DNA from: an uncultured Desulfuromonadales bacterium
GTDB lineage: Bacteria > Desulfobacterota > Desulfuromonadia > Desulfuromonadales > Geopsychrobacteraceae
Reading direction: 5' to 3'
Assembly: GCA_945788205.1 (NCBI GenBank)
Contig: CALZLE010000345.1
Coordinates: 1-5,714, forward strand
Length of the DNA stretch: 5,714 nt
A program made the position numbers and the translations under genes. Below are positions 1-5,578 of this stretch, piece after piece (the stretch's first letter is position 1; each line of letters begins with the position of its first letter). A model generated the notes under the pieces. It saw only the letters and a program-made list of their open reading frames with translations. It had not been told where the DNA came from and did not search any database.

Positions 1-14
1 CTGGATTCATTTTT

Positions 15-1442
15 ATGCAAAAAGAAGATTTTCGCTACCGGGAAGTCGAAAAACATATTTCCAAGTTGATCGACGGCAAAGCGCTGCTGCCGGGTGAGAA
101 ACTTCCCTCGCTGCGCTCCTTGAGCCGCCAGTTGAGCGTCAGCATTTCCACCGTCAGCCAAGCCTACCTGGAGCTGGAAAAAAAAGGGGTTATCGAAGCG
201 CGGGAACGCTCCGGTTATTATCTCAGTTCGGGAGCCCGGCAATTCCCCTCTCCGGTCAGCCGACCGCGCCCGGCGCTGGTTCCGACAGTCAGTAAACGGA
301 CCGGGCTGATTCAGAATGTTCTGGAGGCACTCGGCAACCGCGAACTGCTCCCCTTCGGCGTCGTCTGTCCAGCCGAAGAATTGCTCCCGGCAAAAACCCT
401 GGCGCGAGTTTCAGCAGCGGTATCACGCAGCAATCCCACCCAACTGCTCGATTACACACCGGTAAATGGCCACATGGACCTACGCCGCCAGATTGCTCTG
501 CGCTCACTGGAGGCCGGAATCAGTGTCAGTCCGGAAGAGATCATTATCACCAGTGGTGCGATGGAAGGTTTGTCGATCGCTCTGCGCGCCCTGACGCGAC
601 CGGGTGACAATGTGCTGATTCAGTCGCCGAGTTATTTCTGCTTTTTGCAGTTACTCGAGAACTGCGGACTCCGCGCCATCGAAATCCCTTCCTCAAGCAG
701 CGGGATCGATCCACAGGATGTAAAAAGTGCCATTGAACAGTTCGACATTCGCGCTGCCATTCTGGTGCCGAACTTCAACAATCCGGACGGCAGCTTGACC
801 CACGACACTACTAAGCGGGAAATTGTCGAACTACTCGCCGACCGCAGCATTCCGCTGGTCGAAGACGATGTTTATGGCGACCTCTATTTCGGCGAGCAAC
901 GACCCGCTTGCTGCAAAAGCTACGATCAACGCGGGGAAGTGTTGCTCTGCTCCTCATTTTCCAAAACCATCGCCCCCGGTTACCGGATCGGCTGGATGAT
1001 TCCCGGGCGCTATTTCGACCGGGCCATCGACATCAAGACAACCACCAACATCTGCACCGCCACCCCCAACCAGTTGATTATCGCCAACTTCTTACGCGAC
1101 GGTTATTACGAACGGCACTTGCGGAAGTTGCGCACCGCAGTCCGCAATCAGATGGAAGCACTGCTGTTCAGCATTCAACGCCACTTCCCGGCTACAACCC
1201 GGGCCGGATTTCCAGAAGGCGGTGCGGCAATCTGGGTTGAACTGCCCGACCAGATCGACAGTGTCGACTTCTTTTTCCGTGCCCGGCAACTTGGTATCGG
1301 CCTGGCACCCGGTTCAATTTTCTCCAGTCAGGACAAATACAACAACTTCATCCGCCTCAGTTGTACCGGCATCTGGAATCAAGAGCTGGAAAACGGTATT
1401 AAAAACCTCGCTCAACTGGCCAATGAGATGATTTGCAATTGA
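15..1442 (+). CDS. MocR-family transcriptional regulator (GntR HTH plus aminotransferase-like domain)
   Basis: A 475-residue PLP-binding transcription factor of the MocR/GabR/PdxR type, about the usual family length. Residues 8-70 form a GntR winged helix: PGEKLPSLRSLS, then the recognition-helix region SISTVSQAYLELEKKGVI, then a wing ending SGYYL. A short linker (about 72-105) leads to a fold-type I aminotransferase domain. Visible PLP features are SGAMEG (180-185), N256-P257, the acidic EDDVYGD (283-289), Schiff-base lysine K317 in SSFSKTIAPGYRIGW, and R447 in FIRLSC, the usual substrate-carboxylate arginine. All key residues are present, so the domain should bind PLP and sense an amino compound; family members seldom act as free aminotransferases. 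The linker and barrel resemble YdcR-like proteins. The start is the first ATG and gives a normal N-terminus. Only a weak TGGA lies upstream, and the frame stays open to the window edge, so a slightly earlier start is possible. Effector unknown. Confidence 0.93.
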   Translation: MQKEDFRYREVEKHISKLIDGKALLPGEKLPSLRSLSRQLSVSISTVSQAYLELEKKGVIEARERSGYYLSSGARQFPSPVSRPRPALVPTVSKRTGLIQNVLEALGNRELLPFGVVCPAEELLPAKTLARVSAAVSRSNPTQLLDYTPVNGHMDLRRQIALRSLEAGISVSPEEIIITSGAMEGLSIALRALTRPGDNVLIQSPSYFCFLQLLENCGLRAIEIPSSSSGIDPQDVKSAIEQFDIRAAILVPNFNNPDGSLTHDTTKREIVELLADRSIPLVEDDVYGDLYFGEQRPACCKSYDQRGEVLLCSSFSKTIAPGYRIGWMIPGRYFDRAIDIKTTTNICTATPNQLIIANFLRDGYYERHLRKLRTAVRNQMEALLFSIQRHFPATTRAGFPEGGAAIWVELPDQIDSVDFFFRARQLGIGLAPGSIFSSQDKYNNFIRLSCTGIWNQELENGIKNLAQLANEMICN

Positions 1443-1462
1443 CGCGTGAATCCTCTTATCAT
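1433..1462 (+). promoter_or_regulatory. Possible promoter for the nitroreductase gene
   Basis: TTGCAA (1433-1438) and TATCAT (1457-1462) lie 18 bp apart and match the sigma70 boxes at 4 of 6 and 5 of 6 positions. The -35 box lies inside the end of the regulator gene. Transcription would begin near 1469, about 38 bases before the ATG at 1507. A better -35 box (TTGACG, 1439-1444) is present but has no well-spaced -10. Read-through from the regulator gene is an equally good explanation for expression. Confidence 0.33.
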
Positions 1463-1475
1463 GACCAATCATGTC
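1458..1475 (+). repeat. 8-base direct repeat, 10-bp period; candidate operator
   Basis: ATCATGAC (1458-1465) is followed by ATCATGTC (1468-1475), 7 of 8 bases identical and exactly 10 bp apart, so both copies face the same side of the helix. The pair overlaps the proposed -10 box and start of transcription of the nitroreductase gene. MocR proteins such as GabR and PdxR are known to bind direct repeats, so this is a reasonable candidate operator for the regulator just upstream. The same bases also give a short inverted repeat (TGAC, 7 bases, GTCA). Chance cannot be excluded in so short a stretch. Confidence 0.3.
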
Positions 1476-1498
1476 ACAGTTCAAGCAGGCATAGATTT

Positions 1499-1503
1499 GA
1501 GGG
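1499..1503 (+). promoter_or_regulatory. Ribosome binding site of the nitroreductase gene, unusually close
   Basis: GAGGG lies only 3 bases before the ATG at 1507, closer than the usual 5-9. No other ATG follows before the conserved region of the protein, so the start stands, but initiation may be weak. A TTG at 1522-1524 is the only near alternative and has no better site. Confidence 0.5.
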
Positions 1504-1506
1504 TTT

Positions 1507-2271
1507 ATGAAGAAGAGCGAATTGGCCAACTACCGGGAGTTTCTCAAAGACAGCTTGCGGCTGGAGCTGAACTTTCAGCTGACAGATCAAAATCAAGGCG
1601 TCGCGCCGCCACCGGTCCAAAAACCTCCCGCAGAAAATCAAACGTTGATAACGCTACCAGCGGCCAAAGATTGGCCCGACTTCTCCGCCACCAGCCTGCT
1701 TGAGGCGATCAACAATCGTTGCAGCCACAGGCGTTATCTAAAGCAATCCCTCTCTCTCGATGAGCTCGCTTATTTACTTTGGGCCACTCAGGGCTGCAAG
1801 GGAGAAATCGCCCCCGGAACAGCTCTACGCACCGTCCCCTCTGCTGGCTGTCGCCATCCGTTTGAAACCTACCTCGCCGTCAGTAACGTCGAAGGATTAC
1901 AACCCGGGATTTATCGCTACCTGCCTCTTGATCATGCTCTGGTTCTCGAACAGGAAGTCGAACGTTCGATGCTGCAAACAGCTCTTACACACGGCACTCT
2001 CGGCCAAGCATTTACCGCAACAGCGGCGGTCAACTTTGTATGGAGCGTCATCCCGAAGCGCAGCGAGTGGCGTTACCACACGGCTGCACACCGCGTCATC
2101 TTGATGGATGTCGGCCACCTCTGCCAGAACCTCTATCTCGCCTGCGAGGCAATCGTCTGCGGAACCTGCGCCATTGCAGCTTACAATCAGGAATTGATGG
2201 ATAAGCTACTCGGTTTGGATGGCGATGAAGAATTTACCATCTACCTTGCCCCGGTCGGAAAAATTCAATAA
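1507..2271 (+). CDS. SagB-type nitroreductase family flavoprotein
   Basis: A 254-residue member of the nitroreductase superfamily, SagB/ThcOx branch. These cytoplasmic FMN enzymes include the dehydrogenase that oxidises azolines to azoles in peptide-toxin clusters, plus many stand-alone members of unknown substrate. Family blocks run in order: FLKDSLR (12-18) and TDQNQG with PPP (26-37); the FMN-phosphate region NRCSHRRYL (70-78); LWATQG (91-96); RTVPSAGCRHPFETYL (108-123); GIYRYLP (134-140); EWRYHTAAHRV (187-197); DVGHLCQNLYLAC (201-213); GTCAIAAYNQ (219-228); and the C-terminal YLAPVGK (246-252). It looks full length. No SagC/SagD-like YcaO gene, transporter or precursor peptide is nearby, so a role in peptide modification is not supported here. 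It follows the MocR gene by 64 bp on the same strand and may be its target. Its 3' end overlaps the convergent flavoprotein gene by 7 bp. Confidence 0.88.
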   Translation: MKKSELANYREFLKDSLRLELNFQLTDQNQGVAPPPVQKPPAENQTLITLPAAKDWPDFSATSLLEAINNRCSHRRYLKQSLSLDELAYLLWATQGCKGEIAPGTALRTVPSAGCRHPFETYLAVSNVEGLQPGIYRYLPLDHALVLEQEVERSMLQTALTHGTLGQAFTATAAVNFVWSVIPKRSEWRYHTAAHRVILMDVGHLCQNLYLACEAIVCGTCAIAAYNQELMDKLLGLDGDEEFTIYLAPVGKIQ

Positions 2272-3542
2272 CAATCGGTCAGCGCCTGTGCTGCAGATAT
2301 CCCGGCCAGATAACCGGTCGACCAGCAGACCTGCAGGTTAAACCCACCGGTCGGTCCATCCAGATCGATCAGCTCTCCAGCGAAGTAGAGGTTGGTAATT
2401 TTTTTCGAGCGCATGCTGCGCATGTCGATATCTTTGAGCGAAACCCCGCCTGAAGTGATGATCGCTTTTTTCAGCCCCTCATGCCCCGTGACCTGCAAGG
2501 TCAGATTTTTAAATAGATCGAGCAGTTTTTTCCGCTCGACTTTGCTGATCGAATGACATTTTTTATAAGGGTCGATTTCTGACAATTCGATAAAGCGCGG
2601 GATCATCGTTTTGGGCAACAGTTTACCGAGGGCGTTGCGAAAATCTTTATTGCTCAGTTCAGAAAACTCGCGCTGTAGACGCTTATCAAACAACTCAGCT
2701 GTCACCGCCGATTTTAAATCGAGATGTAGAGTCACTGGCCCCTTTTTCAGCCCATCGCGAACTTCGCGACTCATATCGAGGATGATCGGTCCACCGATGC
2801 CATTGCGGGTAAAAAACGCCTCGCCGAAGCGTTCGGCAAGCTGCTTTCCGTTGCGCTTGGCCGTTACTTTGACATTCTTCAAATTCAGCTCGCACCACTC
2901 GCCGGTCCAGTCCTCTGCCAAAGTCAATGGCATCAAAGCAGCCTGTGGTTCAACCAGCTTATGCCCACAGTCCTCAGCCCACGCATAACCGTCGCCAGTG
3001 CAGCCGGTTTCCGGGTAAGAAAGGCCCCCAGTTGCCAGCAGATACCGATCGGCAACAAAAGGACCGCGATCGGTTTCAATTGCGCTAATCCGGTCAGCAT
3101 CAATCTGCAGCCGCTTTACCCGACAATCGCAAAGCAGTTCGACCCCAGCGTCCTGAACAAACCGCTGCAACAACTTCTGCACATCTTTCGCACCACCCTT
3201 GGCCGGGAAGACTCGCCCGCCCCGCTCGGTCTGCAATTTGAGGCCCCGCTGCTCGAAAAAATCGATCGTATCCTCAACACCGAAGGCATAAAGAGCTGTC
3301 AGCAGGGCCTTGCCCTGTCGCCCGAAAGGTTCAACGAAACGCAGCGGATCAGTCTCGCTGTTGGTCAGGTTGCAACGCCCCTTGCCGGTGATCAGCACTT
3401 TGGCACCACAGCGACGGTTCTTTTCCAGCAACAGCACCCGCGCCCCATTCTGTGCCGCAAAACCAGCGGCAAACATTCCCGCCGGGCCACCACCGACAAC
3501 AATCAGATCATATCTTTGCCCTGGCAATTGTGAATTTTCCAC
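2265..3542 (-). CDS. HI0933/YhiN-family FAD-dependent oxidoreductase
   Basis: A 425-residue flavoprotein of the HI0933 family (E. coli YhiN; BaiN is another member). The cellular reaction of most members is unknown. Residues 12-40 are the Rossmann FAD-binding unit: VVGGGPAGMFAA, with E40 at the end of strand 2 to hold the ribose. Family blocks follow: KVLITGKGRCNLTN (48-61), GGRVFPAKGGA (108-118), LLATGGLSYPETGCTGDGY (168-186), FTRNGIGGP (244-252), TSGGVSL (363-369), and the C-terminal FAD-closing block YFAGELIDLDGPTGGFNLQ (386-404) followed by CWSTGYLAG. Length is typical, with no signal peptide or membrane segment. Many relatives read FTHxGxSGP where this has FTRNGIGGP; the meaning is not known. 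The start is GTG at 3542-3540, supported by AGGA on the minus strand 6 bases upstream. It is transcribed away from the small membrane gene and converges on the nitroreductase. Confidence 0.92.
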   Translation of the reverse strand: MENSQLPGQRYDLIVVGGGPAGMFAAGFAAQNGARVLLLEKNRRCGAKVLITGKGRCNLTNSETDPLRFVEPFGRQGKALLTALYAFGVEDTIDFFEQRGLKLQTERGGRVFPAKGGAKDVQKLLQRFVQDAGVELLCDCRVKRLQIDADRISAIETDRGPFVADRYLLATGGLSYPETGCTGDGYAWAEDCGHKLVEPQAALMPLTLAEDWTGEWCELNLKNVKVTAKRNGKQLAERFGEAFFTRNGIGGPIILDMSREVRDGLKKGPVTLHLDLKSAVTAELFDKRLQREFSELSNKDFRNALGKLLPKTMIPRFIELSEIDPYKKCHSISKVERKKLLDLFKNLTLQVTGHEGLKKAIITSGGVSLKDIDMRSMRSKKITNLYFAGELIDLDGPTGGFNLQVCWSTGYLAGISAAQALTDCY

Positions 3543-3585
3543 GTAAGTTCCTATAGTTAAATCGTATCCGAACAGGAAAAACAGA

Positions 3586-3607
3586 CCTGCGCAGGGTAGG
3601 CCTGCGC
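3586..3607. repeat. GC-rich inverted repeat between the divergent genes
   Basis: GCGCAGG (3589-3595) and CCTGCGC (3601-3607) are perfect complements around a 5-base centre. The left part also belongs to a perfect 10-bp palindrome, CCTGCGCAGG (3586-3595). CCTGCGC therefore occurs twice directly (3586-3592 and 3601-3607). The element overlaps the proposed -10 box of the minus-strand promoter, which favours a protein-binding site over an RNA structure. On the minus strand a run of five T follows about 7 bases later, so a weak terminator or attenuator is another reading. Confidence 0.5.
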
Positions 3608-3621
3608 CGATGGCATGTCAA
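3593..3621 (-). promoter_or_regulatory. Possible promoter for the HI0933-family flavoprotein
   Basis: On the minus strand a perfect TTGACA (3621-3616) is followed after 17 bp by TACCCT (3598-3593). The -10 match is only 3 of 6 but keeps the first two bases and the last, the most conserved positions. Transcription would start near 3586, about 43 bases before the GTG. The -10 box sits inside the GC-rich inverted repeat. Confidence 0.4.
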
Positions 3622-3626
3622 GATTA

Positions 3627-3657
3627 TTGACCACTCGATGATAACAGGTGCTAGAAT
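3627..3657 (+). promoter_or_regulatory. Extended -10 promoter for the small membrane protein gene
   Basis: TTGACC (3627-3632) and TAGAAT (3652-3657) each match consensus at 5 of 6 positions. A TGC directly before the -10 box makes it an extended -10, which offsets the long 19-bp spacer. Transcription would start near 3664, leaving a leader of about 34 bases that contains AAGGA (3681-3685). This is the best promoter in the window. It excludes the in-frame ATG at 3638, which lies between the two boxes. Confidence 0.6.
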
Positions 3658-3697
3658 CCGTAAAATTTTCTGCTGTCACAAAGGAAAACGCGCTGCA

Positions 3698-4125
3698 ATG
3701 TCGACCAACAGTATTTTCATCGCCATTCTCTGGGGTGGGCTATCCGGCTTTTTGGCAATCCAGCTACTGAGTAATCTGCTGGCCCTGCTTTTTTGCCTGC
3801 ACGGCCTGCTGCTGACCCGCTGGAAACGACTGCAAAAAAAGCCACCGGCCAGATCAAATACAGCATCAACCTGAAGTTACTGCTGCGGGTCGCGCTCTAC
3901 TCTTTGTTGTTTGCGACGCTGCTCCATTTTGGAGATGGCTACGTCCGCCGTGCCTTCTGGTTCGAATATCGGGGCAATGCAGCCATTCTGTTTATCGCTG
4001 TTTGTTCCGTTTCTGCTCTTTGCACACTCCCATCAGTCTGGCGCCGCCTGCGAGTCATCTGGAAGATGAGTCACGAAGTTGATTTTGCTGAGCGACGGCA
4101 GCGAACCCGGATGCTGAAAAGCTGA
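3698..4125 (+). CDS. Small membrane protein of unknown function, encoded in two frames (apparent -1 frameshift)
   Basis: I do not recognise the family. From ATG 3698 (AAGGA 12 bases upstream), the first frame encodes a hydrophobic stretch of about 35 residues (6-40), probably one or two membrane segments, then basic RWKRLQKK. It would stop at TGA 3872-3874 after 58 residues, the last ten polar and unlike a membrane protein. The -1 frame continues without a stop from the same point and is again membrane-like: a segment around LKLLLRVALYSLLFATLLHF, then aromatic and charged residues, then AILFIAVCSVSALCTLP and a basic tail ending at 4125. Joining after AAG 3839-3841 gives a coherent 142-residue protein with three or four membrane segments and positively charged loops. 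The frames meet at A AAA AAG (3835-3841). The second frame has no good start of its own. This may be programmed frameshifting, a lost A, or a base-calling error. Its promoter is distinct, and aroE follows after 83 bp. Confidence 0.6.
3835..3841 (+). promoter_or_regulatory. Slippery heptamer A AAA AAG, candidate -1 frameshift site
   Basis: In the frame of ATG 3698 the codons read CAA AAA AAG, so A AAA AAG is in exact register for -1 slippage. It is the same heptamer used by E. coli dnaX. Slippage moves translation into the frame that ends at 4125. Stimulators are weak: GGAAA (3822-3826) is a poor internal Shine-Dalgarno at a suitable distance. A hairpin (3861-3885; 5 plus 3 bp with a 2x2 internal loop) starts 19 bases downstream, farther than the usual 5-9. 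Confidence 0.4.
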
Positions 4126-4136
4126 AATTGCCCCTT

Positions 4137-4164
4137 TTGTCCGACGCCACTGTTGCGTTAGGAT
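4137..4164 (+). promoter_or_regulatory. Possible promoter for aroE-aroK
   Basis: TTGTCC (4137-4142) and TAGGAT (4159-4164) are 16 bp apart, each with 4 of 6 matches. Transcription would begin near 4171, about 38 bases before the aroE ATG at 4209. No terminator is visible after the membrane gene, so read-through is also possible. Confidence 0.33.
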
Positions 4165-4196
4165 AGCGTTTTTGCAAAACCGAAATGTCATCAATT

Positions 4197-4201
4197 GGAG
4201 G
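4197..4201 (+). promoter_or_regulatory. aroE: Ribosome binding site that fixes the aroE start
   Basis: GGAGG lies 7 bases before ATG 4209, an ideal spacing. The in-frame ATG at 4185 has no such site and would add eight residues not needed for the fold. Confidence 0.85.
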
Positions 4202-4208
4202 AATCTCA

Positions 4209-5078
4209 ATGCAGGATAAAAGTTCCATCAGCCCGAAAACCCAATTCTGTGCCCTGATCGGCAACCCGGTCGGTCACAGCATGTCACCAGCAATTCACAA
4301 CGCCGCCTTCGCCGAAACCGGCCAGGATTTCGTTTATGTTGCCTGCCAGGTCGAAGATGTCGCCAGCGCTCTGGCCGGAATGCGCGCCCTCGGCAACTTT
4401 CGCGGCATGAGCGTGACCATTCCACACAAAATCGAAGTGATGGAGCATGTCGATGAGATCGCCGAAGTCGACCGCGCTATCGGTTCGATCAACACAGTGA
4501 TTTGCGATGAAGGTAAGCTGATCGGTCTCGGTACCGACGGACCGGGCGCCTTAAAAGCGTTACTCGATGCCGATGTTGATATGACCGGAAAAACCGTGCT
4601 GATGCTCGGTTGCGGCGGTGCCGCGCGCGCCATCGCCTTTACCCTGGCCAACCGCACCGAACTGGCTGAACTGGTGATGCTTGATATCGATGAAAGCCTG
4701 CTGCAGGGGCTAACGACCGATCTGCAAAACGGTACCAACAAACAGGTCAGCTCGGCAGTTTCAAACCAAACAACAATTGCCGCAGCAATGGCGAAAAGCG
4801 ACGTGATTGTCCACTGTACCCCGATCGGCATGCACCCGAAAGAGGATGCGACGCTGGTCCCGGCCGAACTGTTCCGGTCCGGACAGGTGGTCTTCGATGC
4901 GGTTTACAACCCGCTTGAAACCCGGCTACTCAAAGAAGCCAAAGCCAAAGGCTGCACAACCATCTCCGGCGTCGAAATGTTCATCAATCAAGCAGTCCTG
5001 CAGTTCGAACAATTCACCGGCATCGATGCCCCGGTCGAGTTGATGAGGCAGGTCGTACTCAAGGAGCTCGGTGTATGA
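4209..5078 (+). CDS. aroE: Shikimate dehydrogenase
   Basis: Cytoplasmic enzyme that reduces 3-dehydroshikimate to shikimate, the fourth step of chorismate synthesis. It is 289 residues long, normal for the family. The N-terminal substrate domain has NPVGHSMSP (19-27), with serines S24 and S26 to hold the shikimate carboxylate; SVTIPHK (68-74), with catalytic K74; SINT (93-96); and TDG (109-111), with catalytic D110. The nucleotide domain has GCGGAAR (134-140). CTPIGM (203-208), the DAVYNPLET block (230-238) and NQAVLQFE (260-267), with Q261, complete the active site. Two positions are unusual: strand 2 of the nucleotide domain ends LDID (158-161), where NADP-dependent AroE usually has an NRT-type basic motif, and G108 precedes TDG where Asn is usual. 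The first suggests NAD preference (inference). The two serines argue for shikimate over quinate. It overlaps aroK by 4 bp (ATGA). Confidence 0.95.
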   Translation: MQDKSSISPKTQFCALIGNPVGHSMSPAIHNAAFAETGQDFVYVACQVEDVASALAGMRALGNFRGMSVTIPHKIEVMEHVDEIAEVDRAIGSINTVICDEGKLIGLGTDGPGALKALLDADVDMTGKTVLMLGCGGAARAIAFTLANRTELAELVMLDIDESLLQGLTTDLQNGTNKQVSSAVSNQTTIAAAMAKSDVIVHCTPIGMHPKEDATLVPAELFRSGQVVFDAVYNPLETRLLKEAKAKGCTTISGVEMFINQAVLQFEQFTGIDAPVELMRQVVLKELGV

Positions 5079-5578
5079 ATATTGTACTGATCGGTTATCG
5101 TGGAACCGGAAAAAGCCACGTCGGCCATCTGCTCGGCAAGCGTTTCGGTCGTAAAGTCATCAGTATGGATGAGGAGATCGTCAAGTCAGCCGGCATGCCG
5201 ATTCCCGAGATTGTCGAAAAATTCGGCTGGCCGAAATTTCGCGACATGGAAACTGCCGAAGCCCGTAAACTGGCCGGGCTCGACCAGCTGGTCATCGACT
5301 GCGGCGGCGGCGTAATCGAACGCCCGGAGAACAATGAAATCCTCCAACAGAATGGCCGGGTATTCTGGCTGCAGGCTTCCGTTGAAGCGATCGTCGCCCG
5401 CATCAAGGATGACAACCAACGACCAGCGCTGGTCGAAGGCAAAACCTTCACCGAGGAAGTCGCCGAAGTCCTCGAACGCCGCACTCCCCTTTATCATGCT
5501 GCCGCCCATCATGAGATAAATACTGACGAAAAAACTCCGCAGCAGGTTGCCGAACAGATTATCGCCCTGCTGCGGTAA
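5075..5578 (+). CDS. aroK: Shikimate kinase
   Basis: Cytoplasmic NMP-kinase-fold enzyme that phosphorylates shikimate at the 3-hydroxyl using ATP, the step after AroE. It is 167 residues long, normal for the family. The P-loop is GYRGTGKS (7-14). Shikimate-binding residues are D32, R56 with E59 (FRDME), and the glycine triplet G77-G79. R116 in QRPAL is the lid arginine and R136 in ERRTPLY lies in the C-terminal helix. Aligned without gaps to M. tuberculosis AroK from memory, the first aspartate of the usual DxD (D32 there, near Mg2+) is serine S30 here, while the second is kept. The residue after the P-loop serine is His where Thr is usual. Start at ATG 5075 with AAGGAG (5061-5066) 8 bases upstream, inside the end of aroE. 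The ATGA overlap indicates translational coupling with aroE. Either aroK or aroL could be used as the name; the length alone does not decide. Confidence 0.94.
   Translation: MNIVLIGYRGTGKSHVGHLLGKRFGRKVISMDEEIVKSAGMPIPEIVEKFGWPKFRDMETAEARKLAGLDQLVIDCGGGVIERPENNEILQQNGRVFWLQASVEAIVARIKDDNQRPALVEGKTFTEEVAEVLERRTPLYHAAAHHEINTDEKTPQQVAEQIIALLR

Noticed and set aside
2961..3533. 190-codon open frame on the plus strand
   Set aside because: It is antisense to the conserved N-terminal half of the flavoprotein and has no recognisable motif or good ribosome site.
3638..3697. Earlier in-frame ATG for the small membrane protein
   Set aside because: It lies between the -35 and -10 boxes of the best promoter, and the extra residues are basic and unlike the membrane start.
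3793..3834. TTG start giving the second half of the membrane protein as a separate gene
   Set aside because: There is no ribosome site, and the residues before the A run are polar and proline-rich; the frame becomes sensible only after the slippery site.
3861..3885. Hairpin downstream of the slippery site as frameshift stimulator
   Set aside because: It begins 19 bases after the heptamer, farther than known stimulators, and has a 2x2 internal loop. Kept only as a remark.
4170..4179. Perfect palindrome TTTTGCAAAA before aroE
   Set aside because: It is short and A/T-rich, cannot fold as RNA without a loop, and has no second copy nearby; chance is the simplest view.
4185..4208. Earlier in-frame ATG for aroE
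   Set aside because: It has no Shine-Dalgarno site, while ATG 4209 has GGAGG at ideal spacing.
4334..4831. 165-codon open frame on the minus strand
   Set aside because: It lies wholly inside aroE, is rich in Ser, Ile and Ala as expected of an antisense shadow, and shows no family motif.
5095..5484. 129-codon open frame on the minus strand
   Set aside because: It is the shadow of aroK, low in complexity and Ser/Arg-rich.
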